Source: Rhipicephalus microplus (taxonomy: Eukaryota; Arthropoda; Arachnida; Ixodida; Ixodidae). Taken from it: DNA of 64,000 nucleotides. Under the pieces are notes generated by a model. It saw only the letters and a list, made by a program, of their open reading frames with translations. It was not told the DNA's origin and did not search any database. Of this stretch, positions 35,126 through 52,048 are shown piece after piece (within the stretch, counting starts at the first letter, position 1; each line of letters opens with the position of its first letter). Both the position numbers and the translations under genes were made by a program. The stretch covers positions 116,160,505 to 116,224,504 of the forward strand of contig NC_134703.1 in the NCBI RefSeq assembly GCF_043290135.1, in the 5' to 3' direction.

Positions 35126-37756
35126 GACGTTTTGAAAACTGCTTACGCAGACAGGCTGTTGATTACTATTGAATGAATAGTCGATTGTTTCAATCACTTC
35201 CCAACGACTGGTAGGGAAAAGTTCCATTGAAAATGTCGCGGAAAGCCTAGCACTTGTATGTAATGCGTAACAGTACCGGGACAACCTCTTAACTATGCGT
35301 AATATAAATTTATATATAAGCTGTAAAAACCAAAGCACGAGTCCATGGTTGACTTCCACTTACGCGTTAGCCGCTGCTTGGAACAGTAATCTTTACGCGT
35401 TATAACCTATAGAAATACAATATTATGCGTCAATTTATTGCTGAAATGGTTCTAAATACCAAACCCGTTAATGCACGCGCTTGGTAAGTCAAAGAAAAAT
35501 TTCGAGTAACAGCTAGTTAAAAAAAAGAAAGAAACACAAAGGAAGCGTATGCTTGATAGACAACATTGAATGTCACAAGAAGGAATAATCTGACTGGGCA
35601 CAATAAAAAAGAGAATAAAACAAGACTAGAAAGTTCAAATATTAAAGGGAGTGGATCACAGGGCTACCACAGCACACGGCAGCGACTGCTGTCGTTCAGG
35701 ATCACAGTCACGACGTCAACTATAAGAGCCACGCTCGACAATTTGACAGCCAACTGTTCAAAGAAATAAAATGATTGGAGCAGGCCATACGCACGTCACT
35801 CAAGCCCCCGATGCCTGCAATTTTTCATTATAAAAGTTCATTTCGCCCTCTCTACCACACTCTTCGAGTTTGCTAGCTCCTGCTGATAAAAGCTAGGCTA
35901 GCTTGAAAGGTACTTGGGCAATTATTATGTTGGAGAAAACAAAAACCGTGCCTCTAGGCAACAAAGTTTTCACAGACATTCCTCTTAAGTACCTGCGCCG
36001 GGTCATTACAAGACAGAAGCGGTGATAGAATTTACGCTACAAATACATCTAAATATATTATAATTGAGCAGTGTCAGTAGGCATCCCTAATAACAGTACC
36101 TTCGCAAAGTACACCTGTTTATTGTTGTTCAAATGAGCAGTTTTAAACAACGTTTAGCGTTTTAGGTTGCTCTTTCTGAGGGGTTTGAAGCTGCACCTAA
36201 TGTACCGCGGAAAAAGGATAATCATAGTTATTCATAGTTGAAATTTCCCACGGTGGTGGAAGCTAAAAAACAAACATATTATAGTAACAAAAGAAAAGAA
36301 AGACGCCTGGCCTGCGGGGAACGCGTAGCACAGTCACAGTGAAAGCTGGGAGAGCGGCCTTTCAGAGTCTTTTCTAGACTCTTTGGGTGAATGCTAGAAG
36401 CACGCTCACTGGGTGCACACTGCGCCATTTATAATTAATATAGGTGTACTAGGCCTGCATCCACTATGCTATCCTTCACCATTCTTCCGAGAAGCGTGGT
36501 ATCCACTAAACACTTGCACTGAATTCGTACAAGATTTGTGTTTCATGCAGTGGCTCAGAACAAGGAAGAATTACGCCTTAAGTGTATAGGTGCCAAGGTT
36601 AAAAGGTGATCAAGAACACGCTTTTGTAACGGGTTGCAGCATTGTACAATCCACTCGTTACGCAATTCACATATTGTGACGCTTCGTTGATCCTTTGCTG
36701 TTCTAAAAGATTTTATTTCGCATAATAATTCGATTTCTTTTCCGACATGAAGCCTGCCCGAGGCAAGTTTGCGAACGAGTCCCAAGCATCAGCGTCGCTC
36801 AGCGATAGAATACTGGGCTGGCACGCAGCGGACCGGACTTATAATTCGACTATGTCAATGGTGTTTTTTATTGATTTTTTTTAATATTTCGTGTGATAAT
36901 GGTTACGGACACTCATGGCGGCGGACAAATATGCCGCCACGCATGACCCATGTTCTGATCTTATAGCCTGTTTCGCAGTAAAATGATCGGTGATTAGGCA
37001 TAATCAACACTGCATGTCTCAAATAGTGCAACCACATGAAACGTACGAAAGAAAATGAGATAATGTACATGTGCACCGCTCACAGCTTTTAAATTACGGC
37101 CATTCTAAACAAAAGCGTGCAGCAACAGCTTCTCTGAATTTGAAACAAAAAGCTTTTTCCCTATCAAAATAAACAAGGCTCGGGTACATACAATTGCACC
37201 CGCAGTCGCAGTGCTTTATGATAGACTGACTCCTCACGGTACCACCTTGTGCGTCCATCTTCCCCGCATCGAAGGACAGGACTAACAAAGTGTCACAAGA
37301 TGACGTGTGTGTACTTAGAAACCATCACCTGGTTATTCCATAGTTTTGAGCATAACGCTTGTCTTTCAATTTTACTTTATGTCTTTTGTAATAGGTTTCC
37401 ACGCTTAGAATTTCTACATCTGTATCCAGAACAACTTCTGAGAACACACAGAAAAAAGGACTTTCTGCCAAGCACTAATAATTTTATTAAGATGCTAAAC
37501 GATTACAGCAACTTTGTTGTGGTCACTGCGCATATGAATAGAGATAGTGAAGTCAATACAAATTGCGACTAATACAATATAAACGACAGGTGTTATAACA
37601 AAAGACAAAGCCTTATATACTATAACGCACTTAAAACATTTTAAGAAGGAAGTATTGGTCGGCTGAGGATAGTCTTCCTTCCTCATCGTAGTCTTCTATG
37701 GATGCCGAAATGTTGGGCCAGTTGCAAAATCAAATAGAACAACTTATTTTCACGGG
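35126..37756. other. Intergenic, no recognisable gene
   Basis: AT-rich DNA with ORFs under about 110 codons and no shared repeats found. Confidence 0.5.
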
Positions 37757-37822
37757 GCGGCTTTATGCCCTCCTATAGTAGAGTACCTAGTACTCTAAAT
37801 TGTTAACAACTTTTCCTAAACA
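37757..37822 (-). repeat. ~60-bp dispersed repeat, single copy
   Basis: gccctcctatagtagagtac, then tagtactctaaattgttaac and ttttcctaaacac, is the reverse complement of the 18-19 kb cluster consensus. Confidence 0.75.
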
Positions 37823-41978
<4,156 letters not shown>

Positions 41979-42290
41979 AGATGCGGAAGCATCTTATACT
42001 CGCGCCTTGTAGTGCGCCGTCCGCGCCGTCCGCGCCGTCCACACCGCTTCTCGAACATTCGACAGCTGACGCGCGCGCATGCGCCGTCGTGCCGTCGCCC
42101 ACTCTTCCACCATCTGTGCATCCCTTCCTCCTCTACACACCGCGCGCGCTTCACTCCTCCACCATCTGTGCACCCTTCCTCCTCTACACACCGCGTTCGA
42201 CATCTACAATTCTCCTGATTCTCCAGTGGACGCGCATGTGGCGTCGCGCTTCGAGAACATTCAACAGCTGACAGTGCATGCGCCGTCGTG
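41979..42290 (+). repeat. GC-rich promoter-proximal region with direct repeats
   Basis: Begins with a hairpin agatgc-ggaa-gcatct (41979-41994). The unit ccaccatctgtgca...cctcctctacacaccgcg repeats with a period of 52 bp (42107 and 42159). The block acattcgacagctgac...catgcgccgtcgtgc recurs about 200 bp later. It is strongly CpG-rich relative to its surroundings. It could be the 5' regulatory part of an unrecognised mobile element or of a gene. Confidence 0.65.
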
Positions 42291-42293
42291 CTG

Positions 42294-42330
42294 TATATAT
42301 ACTCAAGGTCGGCGCTCGCTCGCTCAGTTG
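42294..42330 (+). promoter_or_regulatory. Candidate RNA polymerase II core promoter (TATA + initiator)
   Basis: A TATA box (tatatata from 42294) and an arthropod initiator-like TCAGTT whose A is at 42326 are spaced 32 bp apart, the spacing expected for a TATA box and start site. A short ORF with an ATG begins 55 bp after the predicted start. No clear downstream promoter element was seen. Confidence 0.5.
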
Positions 42331-42380
42331 CCGCTCGTCGGTTGGTTTGTACGGCGCGTCGACGTCCAAGGTCGCGTGAA

Positions 42381-42517
42381 ATGAATTCCAACGAATCCAC
42401 AAACACAATGATCGACGTCCCTTCGACCAGCGCCGCCCTTTCGCATACGTGTGTACGTGTTCACTCATTTAACACCCCCTCCTACAACCACGTTAACCAA
42501 TTTAGCCATCGACCCAA
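42381..42517 (+). CDS. Candidate first coding exon (unrecognised, ~46 residues)
   Basis: ATG at 42381 opens a frame (MNSNESTNTMIDVPSTSAAL...) that runs into CCCAA|GTAAGT, a good splice-donor match with gt at 42518. Without splicing the frame stops at 42521 (TAA). The S/T-rich peptide has no domain I can name. It follows the candidate promoter at the right distance. It may belong to a mobile element with the repeated upstream region. No matching downstream exon was identified, so its function is unknown. Confidence 0.35.
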
Positions 42518-42600
42518 GTAAGTCGCAATTTAACACCCCATTTCACAACCACGTTAACCAATTTAGCCATCGACCCAAGTAAGTCGCACTTTAACACCCC
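42471..42600 (+). repeat. 61-bp tandem repeat containing the splice-donor-like site
   Basis: The unit (aacacccc...ttaaccaatttagccatcg, cccaagtaagtcgc) starts at 42471, 42532 and, partially, 42593. The two full units are nearly identical, so the GTAAGT donor is present twice (gt at 42518 and 42579). Confidence 0.92.
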
Positions 42601-43298
42601 GTTAACCAATTATATGCTCCGCATCCTCCTCAGTGTTCCCCCGAGGGAAGCTGCGGGCAATTTTTTTAATTCATTTGTTTTCATTTTCGCTCTCTCTGTT
42701 CATAGTTCACTTTCTCCTTTAATTTTTATACGTCGTTTGTACTGTCGTGGTCTCCAAGCCATAGTAGCAGTGTCCGCCCTTATTATCGTCGTCACGAAGC
42801 ATGAAGAACACGAGAAAGGAGACTGCTAGTTGGATAGAGTACGTGCTCAATATGATGCAGCAGTTTGCAATGCTATGTGTAGCTTTGCCTGCCATTAAAT
42901 TCTCATCAAGGAAGCCGGAGAATACGAGAAAGAACATAGGTTTTGAAGATTGAGTTAATGAGTTCGTCGCACTTGAACTGGTACAGTGTATTACTGGAAA
43001 AAAGAAATAGCTGAGCAGACTAACTCAAAAGGACACATCACTAACTTTCAACTGAGCTTTCTTGGTAAATTCTGTCAAGTATGTAAATTTGCGTAAGCAT
43101 ACAAAAACACCTGTATATGAGAACAAGATTAGACTTAAGCATCGTAACGCCACAGGCCACAGATTCCTGGACGGTTAACCTGATTAAAGAGGGACACGAT
43201 GAAGTTACTTAGTGATAGAACGCGTCTGTCACTACTAACGGTTTTTCATTCTATTTTCCACAATACCTGGGACGCTCTCTGCGTCACGCCTTGTGGCG
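42601..43298. other. Intergenic up to LINE copy 2, nothing recognised
   Basis: The last part is probably the 5' UTR of LINE copy 2. I could not match it with the region upstream of copy 1. Confidence 0.45.
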
Positions 43299-44737
43299 AT
43301 GGCAGCGGCGACTTCTACAGGCCCACGTGGTCAAATGTCGGCGACCTCAAGCTCCTCTGTGGCTCAAGGCTTATGGTCCAACACCAGCGACGGCTCAAGA
43401 GATGCGCCTGCTCTTGTGCCCATGGACGAAGAGCCGACGGCTGGCCCGTCTGGCTACAGCTCAACATTCGGAAGCTTCGCAAGAAAACGAGGCTCTTGGT
43501 GCAGCTCCAGTGAAGACAAAGACATCTACTCAGTCGACGGCGACGACTCATCAGATGGCAGCTTCGTGTCTGTGAGGAGACGGAAGGCCAAAAGGAGGCT
43601 CATCAAGACGTCACCATCAGCAAGCACGTCAACCGTGAAGGCAAGGAGGGAACGCTGGCCGCATACCATTCTCTTCATGCCCATGGATCCTTCCGTAAGC
43701 CTTCGCAAATTGAACAGGCAAGCCACCTCCACTGTTCTTGAGGGAATAGAACAGAATGCAATCAAAGGGGTCCGGCTAAACACACGTGAGAACGTTTTAG
43801 CTGTTGACACAACACAGGCAGACATGCTGGAGAAGCTTCGAATGATGACAGAGTTTGGAGATGTCAAAGTACGAGCGATCGTACCGATGACGGGGACTTG
43901 CACTGCAGGTGTCATTTACGACATTGACTTGGCAATCCCAAACACGGATCTACCCATTCTGATGAAACCGGCGTACGAAGGAGTGGTCATTAAGCATATA
44001 AGCCGCCTCGGGAACAGCCGCTGCGTTAAGATAGTCTTTAAGGGCGACTCAATCCATACGCACGTCAAGATGGGACATTTCCGGCATGTGGTACGGCGAT
44101 TTGTCCCAAAGCCGCTTCAGTGCCACAAGTGTTTCAAGATCGGCCGTGTCAAGGGCGTCTGTGCGAACTCTACCGTCTGCCCCCGGTGCTCGGAGTCGCA
44201 CATGGTAGACACCTGTTGTGCAACAACTTATACGTGCGGCAATTGTCGAGGTACGCATGAAGCCACGTCTAAGGAATGCCCAAGACTCAAGAAAGAAATG
44301 GGTATCCTGAAAGAAATGGTCCAGATAACTCCACCCCTAGAGAAGCTTCACAGAAAATCCGGTGTCGACGTGGCCACCGACGGAAGCGCTCCAGTCATGG
44401 TGATATTCATGCACCACTTAAGTCTACACCACCATGAACATCTAGTAGAAAGCCAGAGAGTACAAGAATACCTCCACCGACGAAGCCTCTCTCCCCTGAA
44501 GACTGGCCGGTGCTTGCGAACGCACGGCCTTCCGAGCAGCCTTCCCGCTCCCTGCTCCCAGTGAAAGCCAATGCAGCTGTTGACGAGGCTCCAACAGCAG
44601 ATCGTGAAATTATTCCTATGCTGCGATCTATTGTGAGTGTCATTAGAAGTCTCCTGACAAGCATCGATACGGCAACTGCTAGGAGTGGCCTACAGGTGCT
44701 GGACGCTTTGAGCCTGGTCCTTGCAAGCCTCCAGTAA
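43299..44737 (+). pseudogene. LINE ORF1, copy 2 (one frameshift, one nonsense codon)
   Basis: The ATG at 43299 is chosen because the earlier in-frame start is GTG. The N-terminus is acidic and Ser-rich, followed by the middle domain (HTILFMPMDPSVSLRKLNRQ to RRFVPKPLQC). Knuckles CHKCFKIGRVKGVC, CPRCSESHMVDTCC and CGNCRGTHEATSKEC are present, although in the first R replaces the zinc-binding His. The frame moves by one base near 44320 (net -1), after which RREA-like and basic residues align with copy 1. TGA follows at 44435-44437, and the end LDALSLVLASLQ corresponds to copy 1. It is not expected to make a full protein. Confidence 0.88.
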
Positions 44738-44741
44738 AGCC

Positions 44742-47700
44742 ATGGCCGACAATCACAAGTCGTTCCGACAGGAGGTCAGATAATCGTCGATTTTTCAGTG
44801 GAACGCAAGAGGTCTGAGATCTCGCATATCTGATTTTCGCCAGTTCGTTCATTTGTACCGATTTCCCATCTTGATTATATGTGAACCAAAATTATTGCAC
44901 CCAATCAGACTATCCGGCTACGAGTCATTTTTCTCCTCAAGTGAGATCGAAAGTAGCAAGGTTGTTGTATTTATTCGCCGGGAGCTTACTTACGTCGTCC
45001 AGCCAGTGCAACCTCACGACGGCAATCATTTTGTGTGCTTGTCTGTTAAAAAGGAAAGGTGACATTCGCACTTCTGGGTGTGCATATATCCCCATCAAGT
45101 CAATTTGACGACAAGAAACTAGACGGTATATTAAAGGCACATCCGGGTCCGTAGGTTATCACTGGAGATTTCAATACGCTTCATCCCATCTGGGGAAGCT
45201 CAAGGCTTAATTCAATGGGACAACGTCTAGCATCATTGGTTTCCAGCCATGATCTCGTCCTTCTGAATGACGCCAGTCCTACGTTTTTGCGAGGCACTAC
45301 ATATAGCAGCTGCCTTGATTTGTCCTCTGTTTCACGCCAATTTGATACACGGGTAAAGTGGTTTTTGGACATTGAAACGCACGGAAGCGACCACATCCCC
45401 ACTTACCTGAAGATTAAAGGTATTTCGAACAGGTACTCCTCTACCACAACACGAAGAATACATTGGACTGTGTTCAAATCTCAACTTGAGGATGCTTGTG
45501 AAGAAGGCCTGTCCAATGATCTTCAGCAAGCTATTAAGGAAACTGCACATGCGGCTATGCGCACAATAATATGCTCTTTGAAGTACTCTGCACTTGACCT
45601 CGAGCTGGAGCGACTTCGTGCGATCCGCCGTCATGCAGAAAGACGATACCGACGCACCGATTCCACAGGCAATCTACGAACAGCCCGGCGCATCCAAAAG
45701 AAGATACAACGGCGCCTCGACAAATTACACACCCAACGATGGAGGAAATTTTGTGCGTCGCTAGCTCCTCATAAACCACTGTTTCAGATATGGAGAATTG
45801 TGCGAGGCCTACTGCTCCAGAGCAGGGCTTTCCCTTCAAAGCCCTTCTACATTTTCATCGCCGGCACGAAATTGAGGCAGCAAAACATTTCTGCGCAATG
45901 ACCGTGGGCTAGACAACGTACACAAGCCCACATACAGTGAATCATGTTCCTCACTTACTGGATCCGCGCATGGATCTACCGTTTACATCACAGGAGCTCG
46001 ATGCGGTGCTCGTCTTATGTAATAAGCCGTCGCCGACTAGCCCGGATGACATTTCATACAGGATGCTGTGCAATCTTGGTAAATGGGCACGAGAAGCACT
46101 CCTTAACATCTTCAACGATTCCTGGCAAGCTGGCTTCGTTCCACAAGATTGGAAGATTAGCCGCTTGGTACCGATTCTTAAGCCTGGCAAATCTCACCTG
46201 GACATTACCTCTTACCGACCGATCGCACTTTCAAGTTGCGTAGGAAAGGTAATGGAGAGAATGATCTAGGCCAGGCTTCAATGGTACCTGGAATACTATG
46301 ACATATATCCGAACGCCATGGCTGGTTTTCGCTGTCACCGATGTTCGATCGACATTGTTATAGATCTCGTCACATATGTTCAGCATCAAAAGGCATGTAA
46401 ACGACTATCTGCTGCCATGTTCCTTGACGTAAAGGGAGCATACGACAACGTTCTTCAAGACGCCATCCTCGGAGCCATTGAGTCAGTGGGCCTAGACGGA
46501 CAACTGTATTGTTGGACACGCAGTTATTTACAAGGGCGGACCTTATTTGTGAACACTGCAGATGGTGCAGCCTCCCAACACCCAACGCATCGTGGAGTTC
46601 CGCAAGGTGGCGTCTTGAGTCCAACCCTCTTCAACCTAGTTCTCATTGGTATTGTAGAACGACTACCAAGTATGGCCAAGTTATCCATGTACGATGACGA
46701 CATCTACGTCTGGGCATATGACGTGACAAGACCTCAGGTACGCGCAAGACTTCAGAAAGCTGTGACGTTGGCATCAGTGTACCTCAAGGAACAGGGTCTG
46801 AGAATCTCGCCAGCGAAATTTGCATTGATTGCTTTTAGTCGAAAGCCAATGAGACCATACGCTATATCTGTCGACGGCCAAGTCATACCATATGTCAAGA
46901 CGCACAGATTTTTATGCGTATTAATTCATAGAGACCTCTGCTGGAGCCCACATGTGGCCCACTTGAAGAAGAGGCTGACAGAAATTGCTAACTTATTCAA
47001 GTATCTTGGAGGAAAAACCTGGGAACTTCAGTGCATGCAATGATGGAATTGTACGAGACGCTTTTTCTTGGCTATTTGCGCTACAGTTTGCCTGTGTTGA
47101 CCAATGCCTGTAGAACCAGCATTCGGACTCTCGAAAGCATCCAGGCTATGGCTCTGAGAGTTTGTTTGGGGCTACCGCGATGTTCATCAACAGCTGAGAC
47201 AATCGAGATTGCTAATGACTACCCCCTCAAGACGCATATCATAACGGAAGTGCTAAGAGCACATGCGAGGCATCTTACTCGCGCTCCTGCCGATCATCTA
47301 GCTTCACTGCCAGAAGACCAACCTCATGCCTCATTTTGCCAGACAGTCTTGTCATATCGCACATGCATTCCTACGGGATATACGACTCCATCCAGAATTT
47401 CAACTCCCCCATGGAGTATGACTTATGCACATGTTGAACTCACCGTTCCAGGGATAGGGTCAAAAGCCCGGCTCTCGTCTCCAGCACTAAAGCAGCTTTC
47501 TCTTCTCTTGTTATATGAGAAGCACAGTGAGCCTACTCATCTATATACTGACGCTTCAACTAAAGTGGATGGGTCTTCAGGGTCGATGATCTTTCCTGCA
47601 ACAGCGACAACAGTGAAGTTTCGGTTATCCCACCAGACATTATCGGCAGCTGCGGAGCTTACTGCTCTACGTAGAGCAGTTAAAATTATTAAACACCAAG

Positions 47701-48407
47701 AAACCAAGAAATGGAGCGTGTTCACGGACTCTAAGGCAGCACTACAGTGTTTGATGTTCCCCTTACGCCGGGGATCTCATAAACAACTAGATCTGGAAAT
47801 TAGAGAGCTGCTTCACCACGTCTTCGACGAAGGACACAGAATCACGTTTCAGTGGCTTCCAAGTCACTGAGGCATATTGGGCAACGAACATGCCGATGCA
47901 GCTGCTCGATCAGCACACAAAGATGGTGAAGAAGAATCTATACAATTTTCAAGGACTGATGCTGAAATTACTATCCGAAAAATCAATAATGCAGAATTAA
48001 AATCCCTGTGGAACGCCGAGTGCTTACGGCACACGCGACTGCATAGACTGGACACGTCTTCTCGACTCCGGCCTCCTTCTGGACTCTCTCGACTCGAGAC
48101 AACGGTGCTTTGCCGACAATGGCTTGATGTCGCCTTCACCAAAGCTTTCGCCTTCAGAATCAGCATGGAAGACAGTGCTGCTTGCGGTCATTGTGGCAGC
48201 GATGAAACTATAGAGCTCGTTCTCTGTCACTGCCCTCGTTACAGTGTGCAAAGACGGCAACTAGCTGCTGCGTTAGCTCTCCTAGACGACAGACCTTTGT
48301 CTGAACAATAAGTGCTTGAAAGGCGACATGATTTGTGTGCTCACAGAAAATCAGTGAAGGCCTTACTGACCTTTTTGCGTGGCAGTGGCCTATTGTATAG
48401 ACTATAG
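44742..48407 (+). pseudogene. LINE ORF2, copy 2: endonuclease, RT (YDDD), RNase H; three frameshifts, six stops
   Basis: Frames switch near 45058, 45825 and 47020, each equal to a one-base loss, so the net length (3,666 bp) stays close to copy 1's 3,669. In-frame stops are at 44781, 45152, 45910, 46267, 47868 and 48309. The endonuclease keeps GDFNTLHPIWGS and GSDHIPTY. The RT keeps FLDVKGAYDNV and GVPQGGVLSPTLFN, but the catalytic motif reads YDDD (copy 1: YADD). The RNase H keeps TDAS, AELTAL and DSKAAL, and a stop falls in the last motif. The C-terminus has CGHCGSDETIELVLC with L where copy 1 has the zinc-binding His. The true end is TAG at 48405-48407. Confidence 0.9.
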
Positions 48408-48585
48408 CCCCCCAGCCCCTTCCCCCTTTTTTTCGCTCGCGTGTATTTCCCTCTTTACTTTCTTTCCCATCTTACTTACCCATTCCCCCTTCCCTTAGTG
48501 CCGGGTAGCAAACCAGATGCTCCATTTTCTGGTTAACCTCCCGGCCTTTCCCTCATTTTATTCTCTTTCTCTCTCTTCGTGTTCA

Positions 48586-49880
48586 GATATATAGTCAGCA
48601 CACATGATCAAATGAAACAACTCTAGAAAGCATAAGCTGTTCTCAGTTGGCATATAGTGAAACAATAAGAACACTTTAAGCGTTCGTCATATCATTGGTT
48701 AGGTGCTCGCCGGCAGCGCCCCTACACTTAATAAAAGACAGAGAGTCGTCTACGTAAACAATATACTTTAACGACAATACTTTCGTCGAGCATGCTCATA
48801 AGCACTCGATCATGGCAAGTAAGATAAACGTCACTAAGGATTGGGGCAAGGCATGGCCTGACGCAGATGCCGCAAAAGAACACACAACGAAAAGCACAAG
48901 CGGCCGTACATGAGATTTCGGAAAGCTAGAAGAAAAGCAGCCAATGGCATCGTCAACACAAGAGGAAGAAAACTCGCACCAATATCATCATCAAGTGGCT
49001 CAAAGATGAGGAATTAGACGGCTCTTTGGCCCGAGCACACGCTGAATATGCTATACAGCTGGGCATGGTATATGTGGCTTTGCCTGCATGACCCCAAGCG
49101 ACGACGACAGCATACGTCAGCTTACAAAAACCCGGCCCCCTAAAGTGCTCCTACAATAAAAAAAAATGTTAAGCATCGTAAAGCATTTTAATCCGAACCT
49201 CCTGTGTGGTAGTCGAGTGTTCGACCGCAGAATCACGCCGGTGTTCGACACGTCTTTGCGAAAACTCCCCATACAAGTGTGATGGCGGGAAAATTGCGGA
49301 AACAGCGTTCAGAAGAATAAAGCAACAACGCGGAGTCACGCAGCGTGCATTTCACAACGAGTGTTGGATTTAAAGCTTTGTATCTGGTACCAAAGGGCTG
49401 CGCCGTAGTCCCTCATTGTAATCAGTTCAATGCAGCATCAACAAAGTGAACACACTACCTTATGTATGTATACTGGGTATCTCGCTTCTCCGAATGGACA
49501 ATATAATCCAGAAAAGAAAATAAAAGGCCCGTGAATTCACGTTAAATAGATTGATAACAAAGATGCGCTACCTTATTTGAAAGCATGCTTTTTTCCTCTG
49601 ATAGTGAAGTCATCAAAACTAAAGTTCAGCGGGTATAAACGAGATACTTCGGTTGTATGCTTAGAAAAGTCCTGTTCTATTTCAGCGCTGTTCAGTTCCT
49701 TGTTACTATCAGATTAGCCATATCGACGCTGAACACGTAGACGCTTTTTTACTGCTATCAATGACGTGTTCGCACCACGGTTTCCCTTGAGGGAGTCGTG
49801 TACCGTGCAACGGTATAACATAAAACGAGAAGAGCAGCTGCAATGACTTACGTTTGGGGCCTTTCCCCTGCATGCCTCAG

Positions 49881-49946
<66 letters not shown>

Positions 49947-52048
49947 CGTGGTGCTACACACATTTGTTCGACCTCTCAGTCCGTGGGAGATCCAGGAAAC
50001 GTTGCGATCGGCGACTCCCCCGTGCACGGTATCGATTGCTTCCATACGTCGTAATCTTTTCGGCCACACCGGGATAGTGCCGTATAAGGCCGCCACGTTG
50101 CCTCGATCAGCGAGTCTTATTTGTTTCCCGGCCTGAGATCCGTAACTTACACGGCGAGTGCCGCAGTGTAAGGAGCGGCGATATCCAAGCGGCCAAGCAT
50201 TCGGGTTCGTTCCCTGTATTGACACGGTCATGAAAGTGTTTTTTGTGCGTGTACCTCGGGATTCAAGCGTACGTTTCGGGTTTGCGAACGAAGATAACGT
50301 TCTCGGCAATGTTATTGTGGGGTTGGCGGTGTTCGTTAAACGCATTTTCTTGACTACAGAGGGACTTGTTCTGACGTCGACGCCTCGTTCCGAATGTCGC
50401 GCTTTGTGCTGACTTGGGCTTCGCTGTCTGAGGCTCACCTGTGCGTTCACGGAAGTCACCTACACAGTACAAGAAGAGGCTGAATGTAGCGTGCCTACAT
50501 CGTTTAGCTCAGGCGTGTGGGATAAGGCATCTATTGTGTGGTGAGAGAGGAGGTGGCATACATTTGCCTGTTGTACTTATCGGTCTGGGCGAGACGCTTT
50601 TACATGACGTTGGTCTTCACAATTATGCCACCAATGTCGCAATGAAGGCTTTCTTTCTTTGTGTGAAAAAAAATGCTACGGTTTAGATACAACTCTGCGA
50701 ACTATCATGAATGTTTGAGGGCTGTCTCACAATAGATTCTTCAAGCCACAAATTCCTCTATGTGATCACCTTCATTTAGGGATAACGAAGAAGTATCTGT
50801 AACAAAACTACTACAATATATAGAATTATACAATAAACGAAACATTTATTTTCAACTATTATCATCCTCATACAAGCCGGACAGGTAGGAAAGCCCTAGA
50901 TGAAGTATATCAACATTTTGTAACAATATGCAGGAAGGTACAGTACTCTGAATTTGAAAGCCACACGACTTATAGCCATGTTGGTCGCTTTACGTATAAG
51001 CTTCAGTAGACAAAACCACGCAAGCGTTGTTACTTGCATCATGCTGCATAGAAAACGCTGCCCGTCATGCACTAGTTTCTACATTGCCGTCCCAAAATTA
51101 AAGAAAAAGGATTACGTGACGGCATCTAACGCAACATAGAGGTCAGAAATATTTTTAACGGGACGCCTGATGTGTTTGTCGATAAATAAAAAAACACCGC
51201 TGGAAGTCTATAGTAAACATGATCTGCTCTAACTCTTGAATGCGAACGGGATTCGCCCTGAAAAGACGACGGACCGCAGTACATTCACCTCTAGAGAATT
51301 GCTCGTGCACGCTTTAGTCGCTTTGCCTTAGTTTTTACACTTATTTTCATTGCATCTATATGACAGGAAGTGGAAGCGGGAGCCTTAAGAGAGGAGGAAT
51401 GGTTTGTGTCGGCCAATCGGATTGCGCAGACACCAATCGGCGGGGATCGCATCAAGCGCGAGCTATCACCCTGTGATCTTCGCTCGTTAAGTGAAGCCAG
51501 AAAAATCCGGTTGACTGCTGCTGTTTGAGCGGTGGCTGCGGCGTGGTAGCAAAAGCCGGGCTTGCCCACTGCGAATGCCGCCCACGCTAAGGCCACGGAT
51601 GTACTTTTCCGCTGGCGCAACGCACCGGTGCGCTTCTCTCCGTTGCTTCGAATTGTTATGTGAGCGCCTGTACAATTGAAAGACGTGGTGCGGTACGGTA
51701 CGAAAAATTTTGAAGACTTCGCACAAAAGCAACAAAGTAAGACGTGTGGTCCTTTTAGTGGTGAGAATAGCATTTCTGCCGGTGTTGTTCTGACCTAAAA
51801 ATGTCAGTTTGGAAAAGAATGAATCAGTTTCCCGCCTCATTATATTGTGCACACTTGCATAATTTTAGTATCATCACGCGAGCATGAATTGCTGGAAACC
51901 GAAGATTATAATATTGCCGAAAAGAAGTGATAGCAGCAAGAGTTTTCTGTATGCATAATCGCACAAATAAGGCCAATGGTGCGCACCACAGAGTTTCCTA
52001 GAAATAACTAGAAGGCACTTTGGCGCTTTGGAAAGCATGCACAAAGGA
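48586..52048. other. Intergenic, no recognisable gene
   Basis: A 203-codon ORF (49848-50459, minus) crosses the (TA)n tract and looks fortuitous. ORFs of 160 and 121 codons overlap at 51291-51852 (minus) without family resemblance. The segment 49944-50230 is GC-richer than its flanks and may be a repeat I cannot name. Confidence 0.45.
49882..49943. repeat. (TA)n microsatellite
   Basis: About 31 uninterrupted TA units. Confidence 0.96.

Larger units (their letters stand above)
43299..48585 (+). mobile_element. I-group LINE, copy 2, almost full length but decayed
   Basis: Same organisation as copy 1 on the opposite strand: ORF1, a 4-nt gap (TAA, then ATG at 44742), ORF2, and a 3' UTR with the shared gggtagcaaacca and ctggttaacctcccggcc blocks, ending in (CT)n near 48585. 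The proteins are clearly homologous to copy 1 but differ at many positions, so the copies are different subfamilies or long separated. One frameshift and one stop in ORF1, and three frameshifts and six stops in ORF2, make it inactive. Confidence 0.92.

Noticed and set aside
49848..50459. 203-codon minus-strand ORF
   Set aside because: Part of it translates the (TA)n tract into a YI repeat, other frames are open too, and no motif is recognisable.
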